DNA of 38,987 nucleotides from an uncultured Caryophanales bacterium (GCA_946408655.1 CAMJTE010000003.1:1-38987), one strand, 5' to 3'. Shown: positions 6,715 to 14,769, numbered from the stretch's first letter. The notes: generated by a model not told the origin, from the letters alone. Numbers and translations: made by a program.

Positions 6715-8454
6715 TTATCTTAACTTAATATGTGCCTCTCTAAGTTGTAATTCAGTTACTTCAGATGGAGCATTCATCATCATATCTGCACCTGATACAC
6801 TCATTGGGAATGCTTGAACCTCTCTTAGATTAGACTCACCTCTAAGTAACATAATCATTCTATCAATTCCTGGGGCCATACCAGCATGAGGAGGTGCACC
6901 AAACTTAAACGCATTATATAAAGATGTAAATTTTTCTTTTACAATACTCTTATTATATCCAACAAGTTCAAATGCTTTCTCTAATGCTTCAACGCTATGA
7001 TTACGAACTGCTCCTGAAGCCATTTCATTACCATTACATACAAAATCAAATTGACTGGCTATAATATCATCGATATTCTCTTTATCAAATGCTTCTATAC
7101 CATTCTTAGGCATTGAAAATGCATTATGACAGAAATCATATTTTTTTTCATCTTCATTATATTCAAACATTGGAAAATCGTTAATAATACAGAATTCAAA
7201 TACATTCTCATCTATTAATTCAAGACGACGCCCTAATTCTATTCTAATCATACCTGCTTGTTTAGTTGCAACTTTCTCTTTTCTATCAGCAATAAAGAAT
7301 AATACAGCATTTTCTTTTAAATTAGCTCTTTCAATTAAATTTTTTCTATCTTCATCTGTTAAGAACTTATCAATAGGTCCTTTAAAAGATAAATCATCAT
7401 TTACAGTAATATATCCAATACCAGGCATGCCAATAGTTTTAGCATAAGCTACTATTTCATTAAACCAACTATTTGATTTAGTACCTATACCATCTACTTT
7501 AATACCTCTAACTACACTACCTCTAAATGGCTTAAAATCACTATTTTCAAATATATCAGATAAATCAATAATTTCAAGAGGATTTCTTAAATCTGGTTTA
7601 TCTGTTCCATATTTTAACATAGCATCCTTATAACTAATACGTTTGAAAGGCGCCTTTGATACTTTTTTATCACTAAACTTAGTAAATGTATCATAGAATA
7701 CTTTCTCGCCTATTTTATATACATCTTCTTCATCAACAAAAGCCATTTCAAAGTCTAATTGATAAAATTCTAATGTTCTATCACTACGACAATCCTCATC
7801 TCTAAAACATGGCGCAATTTGATAATATTTATCAAAACCACTTACCATAAGTATTTCCTTAAAAATTTGAGGTGCTTGAGGCAATGCATAAAACTTACCT
7901 TTAAACTTACGCGATGGAATAATAAAATCTCTTGCTCCTTCTGGAGAAGATGCCGTAATTATTGGAGTTTGTACCTCCGTAAAATCCATAGAATCCATTT
8001 CGTTTCTTAAAAACTTTAAAAGCTCACTACGCATACGAATAGTATTTCCAACCTTCTCATTACGTAAATCTAAATAACGATATTTTAATCTAACATCCTC
8101 AGATACTTCTTTACTTTTAAGTATTTCAAAAGGCAACTCATTAGGTGCAATACCTAATACATCCAACTTTTCTACTAATAACTCAACAGTACCAGTAGAA
8201 ATATGATCATTATAATCATCCTCATTTCTTTTTCTAATAGTACCAGTTACTGTTACTGCTGATTCTTTAGTAAGTCCTTTAAATATAGAATCGTCGTTAC
8301 TTACTACTTGAATAATACCTGTATAATCTCTTACATCAACAAATATTACTCCTCCATGGTCTCTGATATTTGCAATCCATCCTGCAACTGTAACTTTATT
8401 ATCTACATCTAACTCGTTTATTTTACCACAATAACGATTACGATATTTACTCAT
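6715..8454 (-). CDS. aspS: Aspartate--tRNA ligase, 579 aa, likely non-discriminating
   Basis: This class II synthetase charges tRNA with aspartate. Residues 1-105 form the OB-fold anticodon domain, 120-280 and about 420-579 the catalytic core, and about 285-420 the bacterial GAD insert. Motif 2 is at 217-235 (FRDEDCRSDRTLEFYQLDFE) and motif 3 near the end (HAGMAPGIDR). Residue H33 in RDHGG matches the non-discriminating type (E. coli's discriminating enzyme has Leu in RDLGS). That fits the gatCAB genes upstream: it would make Asp-tRNA(Asn) for amidation. ATG 8454 follows AAAGGAGATATT. The gene is co-oriented with gatB and a 166-aa gene, 15 bases downstream of the latter. The length is normal for bacterial AspRS. 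Confidence 0.95.
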   Translation of the reverse strand: MSKYRNRYCGKINELDVDNKVTVAGWIANIRDHGGVIFVDVRDYTGIIQVVSNDDSIFKGLTKESAVTVTGTIRKRNEDDYNDHISTGTVELLVEKLDVLGIAPNELPFEILKSKEVSEDVRLKYRYLDLRNEKVGNTIRMRSELLKFLRNEMDSMDFTEVQTPIITASSPEGARDFIIPSRKFKGKFYALPQAPQIFKEILMVSGFDKYYQIAPCFRDEDCRSDRTLEFYQLDFEMAFVDEEDVYKIGEKVFYDTFTKFSDKKVSKAPFKRISYKDAMLKYGTDKPDLRNPLEIIDLSDIFENSDFKPFRGSVVRGIKVDGIGTKSNSWFNEIVAYAKTIGMPGIGYITVNDDLSFKGPIDKFLTDEDRKNLIERANLKENAVLFFIADRKEKVATKQAGMIRIELGRRLELIDENVFEFCIINDFPMFEYNEDEKKYDFCHNAFSMPKNGIEAFDKENIDDIIASQFDFVCNGNEMASGAVRNHSVEALEKAFELVGYNKSIVKEKFTSLYNAFKFGAPPHAGMAPGIDRMIMLLRGESNLREVQAFPMSVSGADMMMNAPSEVTELQLREAHIKLR

Positions 8455-8469
8455 AATATCTCCTTTCTT

Positions 8470-8970
8470 TTACATAAATAATCTCTTTTTTCTATAAGTT
8501 TTATATTCATCGTAGAACTCTTCTTCATTATCATTATAATAATCAACAAGTATTTTATCCTCTAAATTACAAGGAGTAGATATAATATAATACTTATTAT
8601 CTCTTAATACTTTTATATATCTATCTAATCCAGCATCTTTCTTAATCGTTTCAAAAGAAGCTACAATAATCTTTTTATCTAATTCAATATTCTTTAATTC
8701 ATCATTATAAAAATAATTAAGTTTACAAAGCGGATCAGCATTTATATAAGTATCTCCTGTATTTAATTTATCATTAGCAAATCTAAACTCTTTACCAGTA
8801 TTAATATCAATTAACATATCATCTAATTCTATTCCTAATTTAAATCCATCTATCTGAGAATAAATAAGTTCAAAATACTCACCATAATCATAATCATAAT
8901 AATAATCCTTAAATACTACTTTATATGAATAATAAATATTTATATCATCAACATTATATATTTTTTTCAT
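8470..8970 (-). CDS. Hypothetical Tyr/Asp-rich protein, 166 aa
   Basis: I do not recognise this protein. Start ATG 8970 has GGTGAG four bases upstream; a TTG six codons earlier is less likely. The sequence is strongly acidic and Tyr-rich (for instance FKDYYYDYDYGEYFELIY near the N terminus) and ends in a basic tail (YRKKRLFM). It has no signal peptide, membrane helix or recognisable motif. It lies between gatB (21 bases upstream) and aspS (15 bases downstream) and must be co-transcribed with them, so a link to tRNA charging or translation is possible but only by position. Confidence 0.7.
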   Translation of the reverse strand: MKKIYNVDDINIYYSYKVVFKDYYYDYDYGEYFELIYSQIDGFKLGIELDDMLIDINTGKEFRFANDKLNTGDTYINADPLCKLNYFYNDELKNIELDKKIIVASFETIKKDAGLDRYIKVLRDNKYYIISTPCNLEDKILVDYYNDNEEEFYDEYKTYRKKRLFM

Positions 8971-8991
8971 AAAACTCACCATATTCAAAAA

Positions 8992-10449
8992 TTATCTTTT
9001 ATCTATTTCTTCTTTAATTATTTTTGCAGTTAAACTAGGATTTGCTTGACCACGAGTAGCTTTCATAACTTGACCTACAAAGAAATCAAATACATTTCTA
9101 CCTTTACGATATTCTTCAATTAAATCTAAATGAGCATCTAGTATTTCAATTACTAATGGTCTTATTGTATCTTCATCCCCTACTTGTTTTAATCCAAGCT
9201 CATCTACTATTACTTGAGGTTCCTTTTCATCTGATAAACATTTATATAAAACATCTTTACTTTGTTTAGATGATATTTTACCGGTTTCAACCATATTCAT
9301 AATATCAAATAACATTTTTGGAGTTAAATAAATTTCATTAATACCAATATCATATTTATTTAAATGTCCTAATATTACTGATGTTAACCAGTTAGATGCT
9401 TTTTTAGGATTTCCCCCTAATTTAATTACTTCTTCATAGTAATCAGATACTTTTTTATCCTTAACTATAATTGTTGCATCATAATCAGAAAGCCCATATT
9501 TTTCAATATATTTTTCTTTTCTCTCACTTGCAAGTTCAGGAATATCTTTTCTAATTTCTTCTAACCATTCCTTAGAAATTTTATACTTAGGAATATTTGG
9601 TTCAACAAAATATTTATAGTCAATAGCATCAACTTTACTACGCATGTAAATAGTAGAAAGACTATCTTCATCCCAACGTCTAGTTTGTTGTTCCATCTTA
9701 TCGTATTCACCATTCTCTTTTAGTTCAGTTTGTCTATCTATTTCATAATTAATAGCATCTCTAACGCCACCAAAAGAGTTAACATTTTTAATCTCAATTT
9801 TAGTACCCCAGTTATTCATATCAGACTCATCTAAACTATCATCCATAATAGATACGTTTACATCACATCTAATTTGACCTTTTCTAGAATCTGCTTCTGA
9901 AATACCAGCATATTGATAAATACTTCTCATGGTTTCCAAGAAAGATACTGCTTCATCAGCTGAATGGAAACATGGTTCAGTAACTAATTCAAGAAGAGGT
10001 ACTCCGGCACGGTTATAATCTATTGTTGAATATGATGAATAATGATCAGTAGATGCAGCATCTTCTTCTAAGTGAAGATTGTTTATAACAGCTATTTTCT
10101 TCTCACCTTTACATTCATATTCTAAGGAACCATAAATACCAACTGGAGCTGGTTTAGTTTCTTGTGTAATTTGATAACCCTTAGGTAAATCAGGATAATA
10201 ATAGTTCTTTCTTTCAAAATACATATATTCTGGCTGTTTACAATTTAAAATCATTGACGCTTTTAAAGCCATTTTAACTGCTTCCTTATTTACAACTGGA
10301 AGTGTACCTGGAAAAGCCATATCTACTGGTCTAATATTTGAGTTTGGAATATCTTTATAAGAGTTTTCAGCGCTAGAAAATACTTTTGTATTAGTTTCAC
10401 TTATTTCACAGTGCATCTCTAAACCAATTAAAGCTTTATATTTACTCAT
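8992..10449 (-). CDS. gatB: Asp-tRNA(Asn)/Glu-tRNA(Gln) amidotransferase subunit B, 485 aa
   Basis: GatB binds the mischarged tRNA and contains the kinase-like site that activates the Asp or Glu side chain before amidation. The opening KYKALIGLEMHCEISETNTKVF is the family signature; further on are LPKGYQITQ, the SRKGQIRCDVNVS region and a C-terminal YqeY-like domain (about 335-485) ending in the typical FFVGQVMKATRGQANP. Start ATG 10449 is chosen because AAAGGAGGCA precedes it. It overlaps the end of gatA by 8 bases, so the subunits are translationally coupled. The length is normal. Confidence 0.95.
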   Translation of the reverse strand: MSKYKALIGLEMHCEISETNTKVFSSAENSYKDIPNSNIRPVDMAFPGTLPVVNKEAVKMALKASMILNCKQPEYMYFERKNYYYPDLPKGYQITQETKPAPVGIYGSLEYECKGEKKIAVINNLHLEEDAASTDHYSSYSTIDYNRAGVPLLELVTEPCFHSADEAVSFLETMRSIYQYAGISEADSRKGQIRCDVNVSIMDDSLDESDMNNWGTKIEIKNVNSFGGVRDAINYEIDRQTELKENGEYDKMEQQTRRWDEDSLSTIYMRSKVDAIDYKYFVEPNIPKYKISKEWLEEIRKDIPELASERKEKYIEKYGLSDYDATIIVKDKKVSDYYEEVIKLGGNPKKASNWLTSVILGHLNKYDIGINEIYLTPKMLFDIMNMVETGKISSKQSKDVLYKCLSDEKEPQVIVDELGLKQVGDEDTIRPLVIEILDAHLDLIEEYRKGRNVFDFFVGQVMKATRGQANPSLTAKIIKEEIDKR

Positions 10450-11905
10450 AGCGTGCCTCCTTTGCAATTTGTCCTTTATAAGGCATAGTAGATTCTATTG
10501 CATAAGCAATATTTAATACGTTTGCATCATCATAACAATTACCAGTAATATTTAAACCAACTGGAAGATTATCTATAAATCCATCTGGAATAGTAATTGA
10601 AGGAAATCCTCCAAAGTTTCCAATTTGTAAATGTTCTTCTAATGCCTTAGTATTTTCATCAAGTATATCTTTTGAACCATCTAACTTTTTAGCTGGACCA
10701 GAACCTACTGGAAGTATTACTGCATCATAATCTTTAAATAATTCTTTCCATCTATCAACTAGTAGTCTTCTAACTCTTTGTGCATTATGGAAATATCTAT
10801 CTTTATTTTGCGCTTGTAATACATAAGAACCTATTACAAATCTTCTTTTAATAAGTGGTGAGAATCCTTTAGTACGATGATCCTTCATCATTTCAATATA
10901 ATTCTTTCCTTCTCCTCTAGGTCCAAAGATAAATCCAGTAAGGTTAGACATATTACTAGTTGCCTCCGCACATGATATAACTACATAAACTGATGCAAGT
11001 GCATCAAGTAACTTCTTATCTACACTAACCTCTTCTACTTCAATACCAATGCTTTTACATTTTTCAAGTACATCCATAAAATTAGATAAATGTGCTTTTA
11101 GTTCATCACTAGCATTAGGATACTCATTTATATCACATAACTCTTTTATATAACAAATTTTTTTACCTTTAACTTCTCCGGTAATAGATTTATATAGATT
11201 AATGTTACTAGAATCCCAACTAGTCATATCATTTTTATCTATACCTTTCATACCATCTACTACGATTGCAGCATCCTTAACAGACCTTGTTAAACAACCA
11301 CAGTGATCTAAACTTGATGCAAATGGAAATAATCCATAACGAGAAATCATACCATATGTAGGTTTATATCCAACAATTCCACAGTATGCAGCTGGTTTAC
11401 GAATTGAATCTCCGGTATCAGAACCTGTTGCATATGGATATACTCCTGCAGCAACTGACGCAGCGGAACCAGCAGATGATCCAGCACACATTCTAGATTT
11501 ATCCCATGGATTTAAAACAGTACCAGTATGACACGTAGTACCAGTACCACCCATACCAAATTCATCCATCGCACACTTTGTAACTCCAACTGCCCCCTTA
11601 GATTCTAGATTACTAATTGCAGTAGCAGTAAAAAATGGTACATAGTCTTTTAATGTATTAGATGAACCTGTAGATAGTATTCCTTTAGTTGAATAATTAT
11701 CTTTTATTCCATAAGGAATTCCTGATAATAACTCATCAGTTACCTTAGTTCCTTTTACATCATCCATAATTGTTACAAAACTATTACATTCATCTTGATT
11801 TTTATGAGCTTTATCTAATGATTCTTTAACAAGAGCTTCACTAGTAACATCACCACTAATTAACACTTCATGTATTTCTTCAATACTTTTACTCATGTAT
11901 TCCAT
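10442..11905 (-). CDS. gatA: Amidotransferase subunit A (amidase family), 487 aa
   Basis: GatA hydrolyses glutamine and passes ammonia to GatB. The amidase triad is visible as K68 (GIPYGIKDN), S143 (AGSSAGSAAS) and S167 (GSDTGDSIRKPA). The oxyanion-loop motif reads TGDS where most amidases have TGGS; the substitution lies next to the nucleophile. The start codon overlaps the gatC stop by one base (TAATG), with AAAGGTGG upstream, so the genes are coupled. The length is normal (about 485). With gatB and gatC it forms the full heterotrimer needed to make Asn-tRNA(Asn) and, if GlnRS is absent, Gln-tRNA(Gln). Confidence 0.95.
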   Translation of the reverse strand: MEYMSKSIEEIHEVLISGDVTSEALVKESLDKAHKNQDECNSFVTIMDDVKGTKVTDELLSGIPYGIKDNYSTKGILSTGSSNTLKDYVPFFTATAISNLESKGAVGVTKCAMDEFGMGGTGTTCHTGTVLNPWDKSRMCAGSSAGSAASVAAGVYPYATGSDTGDSIRKPAAYCGIVGYKPTYGMISRYGLFPFASSLDHCGCLTRSVKDAAIVVDGMKGIDKNDMTSWDSSNINLYKSITGEVKGKKICYIKELCDINEYPNASDELKAHLSNFMDVLEKCKSIGIEVEEVSVDKKLLDALASVYVVISCAEATSNMSNLTGFIFGPRGEGKNYIEMMKDHRTKGFSPLIKRRFVIGSYVLQAQNKDRYFHNAQRVRRLLVDRWKELFKDYDAVILPVGSGPAKKLDGSKDILDENTKALEEHLQIGNFGGFPSITIPDGFIDNLPVGLNITGNCYDDANVLNIAYAIESTMPYKGQIAKEARYE

Positions 11906-12201
11906 TATTCCACCACCTTTGGTACTCTAACCTCATCATTAATATAATCATCACAGTTAGCTAGTAAATCGTCAATATCTACTGATTCTTCAACAACATC
12001 TTCTCTTAACTCATACACAAAGCCATCTAATGTATGTGTCATAGGTTCTACTGATTCAATATTATCAATCTCCATTACCTTCGCAATATCTGCATCAATA
12101 ATATTAAATTCATCTAAAACCATCTTGTTCTCTTCATCAGTTAAACCAATTAACAACTTATCTGCATAATCATCAACCATCTCTTTTGTAAACTTCTCCA
12201 T
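11905..12201 (-). CDS. gatC: Amidotransferase subunit C, 98 aa
   Basis: GatC is the small clamp that wraps around the GatA/GatB interface. The sequence has the usual helical N terminus (MVDDYADKLLIGLTDEE...VLDEFNII) and the conserved VEPMTH motif at about 52-57, followed by an acidic C-terminal stretch ending in a DEVRVPKVVE-like segment, where the family has 'LR.D.v....'. The ribosome site is GGGAGG before ATG 12201. Only about 20 bases separate this start from the terminator that follows the tRNA-Asn genes, leaving no room for a full promoter, so expression seems to depend on read-through from the T-box transcript. Confidence 0.9.
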   Translation of the reverse strand: MEKFTKEMVDDYADKLLIGLTDEENKMVLDEFNIIDADIAKVMEIDNIESVEPMTHTLDGFVYELREDVVEESVDIDDLLANCDDYINDEVRVPKVVE

Positions 12202-12221
12202 AATATTCCTCCCTTTATAAT

Positions 12222-12249
12222 ATAAAAAAACAAGTCCAACGGACTTGTA
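12222..12249 (-). terminator. Terminator between tRNA-Asn genes and gatC
   Basis: Arms 12230-12237 and 12241-12248 (ACAAGTCC / GGACTTGT) with a 3-base loop, followed on the minus strand by seven T. It should release the T-box/tRNA transcript and limit read-through into gatCAB. Confidence 0.85.
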
Positions 12250-12258
12250 ATTATCAAA

Positions 12259-12334
12259 TGGCGCCTAATGTAGGACTCGAACCTACGACCTATCGGTTAA
12301 CAGCCGAGTGCTCTACCAACTGAGCTAATTAGGC
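12259..12334 (-). tRNA. tRNA-Asn (anticodon GTT), copy 2
   Basis: The cloverleaf has acceptor GCCTAAT / ATTAGGC, D-arm GCTCAGTTGGTAGAGC, anticodon loop CTGTTAA (GTT), T-arm GGTTCGAGTCC, discriminator G and encoded CCA. It is identical to copy 1 except for one base pair of the acceptor stem (C3:G70 here, T3:A70 there). It is the tRNA that the T-box upstream would sense. Confidence 0.95.
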
Positions 12335-12337
12335 ATC

Positions 12338-12413
12338 TGGCGCTTAATGTAGGACTCGAACCTACGACCTATCGGTTAACAGCCGAGTGCTCTACCAACT
12401 GAGCTAATTAAGC
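12338..12413 (-). tRNA. tRNA-Asn (anticodon GTT), copy 1
   Basis: Acceptor GCTTAAT / ATTAAGC; otherwise identical to copy 2, three bases downstream. It is the first gene after the T-box leader, about 20 bases beyond the antiterminator stem. Confidence 0.95.
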
Positions 12414-12429
12414 ATTTCCTGTCCGCTAT

Positions 12430-12630
12430 TTTGGGACGATAATACCATCTATTTATCGCGGTGCCACCCAAATTGCCATATAATGACCTCTCATTAGTTA
12501 TAACGGGCTTCCCCGACTCACGTACCAAATGGTTGTTATTCATAATATGCTTAATTGTTAGCTTCCACCATACCTAACTCGCTTTAATCAGTTTATATTA
12601 CTACTTCTCCATTTATAGTTTTAATCCCCT
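12430..12630 (-). ncRNA. T-box leader, specifier AAC (Asn)
   Basis: The minus strand shows all T-box parts. Stem I base AAATGG (12614-12609) pairs with CCATTT (12532-12527); the upper stem carries GCGAGTTAGG / GGTGGAAGCTAAC. The specifier loop reads GAATAACAACC with codon AAC at 12537-12535. A CGGG-GAAG-CCCG stem and the AATGA/TCATT stem III follow. The T-box core TGGGTGGCACCGCG (12470-12457) forms the antiterminator with CGTCCC (12438-12433): GGG/CCC below and GCG/CGT above the tRNA-binding bulge. AAC matches anticodon GTT of the two tRNA-Asn genes that follow. No competing terminator with a U-tract is visible before the tRNAs, which is unusual. Confidence 0.9.
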
Positions 12631-12649
12631 AAAAAACAGCTACGAATTA

Positions 12650-12678
12650 ATTATAGAAGAAATGCCACACTTTGTCAA
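12650..12678 (-). promoter_or_regulatory. Consensus promoter of the T-box/tRNA-Asn/gatCAB locus
   Basis: Perfect TTGACA (12678-12673), a 17-base spacer and perfect TATAAT (12655-12650) on the minus strand. Transcription should begin near 12643, just ahead of the T-box. Confidence 0.9.
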
Positions 12679-12765
12679 TAGTATTTTTCAATTTTTCTAA
12701 AAAAGCACCATAGCTAATATTATATGTAAAAAGAAAAAATCGTACTACTAAAGCATTAATATTTA

Positions 12766-12936
12766 CTATCTAGCCTTAACATACGATAATTTTTCTTCAG
12801 TTAACATAGTTTCTAATTCTTCTTTTAATAATTCATAAGTTGGTATAACTCCTAATGCGCATATTTTCATATATGCTCTACCATAAGCAATCTTACCATA
12901 ATCTAATAATAATTCTACCAATCTTCTATCGTTCAT
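12766..12936 (-). CDS. Small hypothetical protein, 56 aa
   Basis: Start ATG 12936 lies six bases after AAAGGAG, with a promoter at 12964-12992, so the gene looks real despite its size. The sequence (NDRRLVELLLDYGKIAYG..., then ...YELLKEELETMLTEEK) is predicted to be mostly helical and soluble. I recognise no family. It sits between the T-box promoter and another small gene. Confidence 0.55.
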   Translation of the reverse strand: MNDRRLVELLLDYGKIAYGRAYMKICALGVIPTYELLKEELETMLTEEKLSYVKAR

Positions 12937-12963
12937 ATTATCTCCTTTCACACACGAGATAGT

Positions 12964-12992
12964 ATTATAACAGAATTTAAATAAAATGCAAA
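12964..12992 (-). promoter_or_regulatory. Promoter for the 56-aa gene
   Basis: TTTGCA (12992-12987), 17 bases, TATAAT (12969-12964) on the minus strand, 28 bases before the start. Confidence 0.5.
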
Positions 12993-13025
12993 TCCAATTA
13001 TATAATTAATTACAACTTATAATTT

Positions 13026-13265
13026 TTAAAATATATCGTTATAAAATGTTTTCTTTTTAATCTTTTCATCTTTACTTATTTTTGCTTGATTATACATTTT
13101 AGCAAACTTTTCGTCTCTTTTTGGTCTAGTAGCACCAAATCTATCAATAAATTCTTCTGCTTTTATTGAATATATTTTACTATTTTTAGCAAGATAAAGC
13201 ATTGAACAAATTCTAACATTATTGATTACTTCTTTAATATCTTGATAACTATATTTTCTTGACAT
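13026..13265 (-). CDS. Small basic hypothetical protein, 79 aa
   Basis: ATG 13265 has AAGGGA upstream; an in-frame ATG eight codons earlier has no ribosome site. The protein is Lys-rich (SRKYSYQDIKEVI... to ...KDEKIKKKTFYNDIF), soluble and likely helical. I recognise no domain. The gene is separated from the 56-aa gene by about 90 bases and may be expressed alone. Confidence 0.5.
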   Translation of the reverse strand: MSRKYSYQDIKEVINNVRICSMLYLAKNSKIYSIKAEEFIDRFGATRPKRDEKFAKMYNQAKISKDEKIKKKTFYNDIF

Positions 13266-13340
13266 GTAAATTATCCCTTCATAGGTCATTTATTCTAACA
13301 ACAAAATTAAAATAATGCAACACTATTTCAATAAATCATT

Positions 13341-13494
13341 CTATATCAACTCATATTTTCGTACAGTAATTCTAGGATCACTACAATAACTCATTACAAA
13401 CTCATTGTCTTCTCTTGCAATAATAATGCCAATGGTTTTATCTTGATTAATTGACTTTGCTTGTGACCAAATAATCTTTACAATTATATTATTA
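13341..13494 (-). pseudogene. Remnant of a nuclease-like C terminus (about 50 codons)
   Basis: Downstream of the AAA/DUF4143 gene, in another frame, about 50 open codons end at TAG 13341 with no start codon or ribosome site. The decoded peptide contains KTIGIIIAREDNEF and ends RITVRKYELI. This resembles the last strands of PD-(D/E)XK proteins of the YhcG/DUF1016 type (pattern 'tIGiil...n..v.ya....i.v..Yel'). The rest of such a gene is absent. It is most likely the tail of a gene removed when the ATPase gene arrived, or by deletion. Confidence 0.45.
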
Positions 13495-14769
13495 ATTTTT
13501 TAGTGAAGTTATAGGTAAAACAATTACTCCATCTTCCCTTGTATATACTGCATTAGATAAGCCACATATAACACATAATGATTTTGGAGGTTTTACACCT
13601 TTTTCTATCATGCTATTTTTTATACGAACAAGATTATTTGCAGCTTCTTCTATTTGATTTGCTCCTAATTTAATTTCAAATGCCGCATAATCTCCATCAG
13701 AGAACTCAATAACAGCATCAAATTCATTACCATCGTAGTCTTGATAATGAAAAATGTTCCAATCATTGGCCTCAGCATATATTCTAAGATCACGAATAAC
13801 CATCGCTTCAAAATAAAAGCCAAATGCATTTAAATCATTAACACACATATCAACTGTCATATTTAGAATAGAAGTTGCAATTGATGGATCAACAAAATGC
13901 CTTTTCTCCATTTGTTTTACACGCATTCTGCTTCTTAGATTTGAATTAAATGGCAATTGATTTTCTATTAAAAAAAGTTTATTTAAATCTCCCAAATATT
14001 CTGTTATAGTTTTAACATCAATATCTTCGCTATCCACTTCTTCGATATCTGATTTTAATTTTGCAACTGATACTGTTGTAGATTCATTTCTTGCAAGAGA
14101 TCTCAACAACAGCATAACTTTATGTAGATCTCTTTTTACATCACTAATTCTATCAATATCCATATCAATTATCTCTTGAATATATTCTTTTGGTAATTTT
14201 ATTGCTTCATCAAAAGGTACATTAATACTTCCAGGAAATCCTCCCCTTAAAACTAATTTTATAATATCTTTTAACCCAATCTCACCAGTTAATTTCCCTT
14301 TTACTTTATTATTATAAATATCTTTTAATGATACATCACCAGTAGAGTCACCTGATTCATATAAACTCATTGGATACATTTTTATCTTCTTAATTCTTCC
14401 TGCACCTGAATGTTTGATTTTCTTCTTTTGTTTATCAGATAGAACAGTTGAACCTGTTAATATATATTTTCCTTTAACTCCATCTTCATCACACTTATAT
14501 CTAGTTGCATCCCAAATTTCAGGTACTTCTTGCCATTCATCAATCAACCTTGGTGTTTCACCTTCAAATATCAAAGATACATCAGTTTCAGCAAGACGTC
14601 TATTTTGATAATTACCTTTAGGGTCCATTAGTAAAAATTCACTATTTGTTTGATTTCTTCCAGCCCAAGTTTTACCAATCCATTTCGCTCCAACAATATT
14701 AATTGCCCCATATGCTTTCATACTATTTTCAATTTCTTTATCAATCAATCTTTTTCTATATTTCTCCAT
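13492..14769 (-). CDS. AAA_14/DUF4143 ATPase, 425 aa
   Basis: This is a widespread prokaryotic ATPase family of unclear role, often in accessory regions. Walker A GAKWIGKT (27-34), Walker B PRLIDEWQE (73-81), a sensor strand KYILTGST and the HSGAGRIKKIKMYPMSL segment mark the ATPase half. The C-terminal DUF4143 half ends in a PD-(D/E)XK-like fold: NEFDAVIEFSDGDYAAFEIKLG has the D...E-x-K arrangement. The start at ATG 14769 follows TTGGAGGAA; the frame is open six codons further up without a ribosome site. It has its own promoter (14794-14822) and is followed by a nuclease-like remnant, which suggests an accessory insertion. Confidence 0.85.
   Translation of the reverse strand: MEKYRKRLIDKEIENSMKAYGAINIVGAKWIGKTWAGRNQTNSEFLLMDPKGNYQNRRLAETDVSLIFEGETPRLIDEWQEVPEIWDATRYKCDEDGVKGKYILTGSTVLSDKQKKKIKHSGAGRIKKIKMYPMSLYESGDSTGDVSLKDIYNNKVKGKLTGEIGLKDIIKLVLRGGFPGSINVPFDEAIKLPKEYIQEIIDMDIDRISDVKRDLHKVMLLLRSLARNESTTVSVAKLKSDIEEVDSEDIDVKTITEYLGDLNKLFLIENQLPFNSNLRSRMRVKQMEKRHFVDPSIATSILNMTVDMCVNDLNAFGFYFEAMVIRDLRIYAEANDWNIFHYQDYDGNEFDAVIEFSDGDYAAFEIKLGANQIEEAANNLVRIKNSMIEKGVKPPKSLCVICGLSNAVYTREDGVIVLPITSLKN

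Noticed and set aside
12259..12413. Near-identical 76-base repeats taken as a mobile or CRISPR-like repeat
   Set aside because: They are two tRNA-Asn genes with full cloverleaves.
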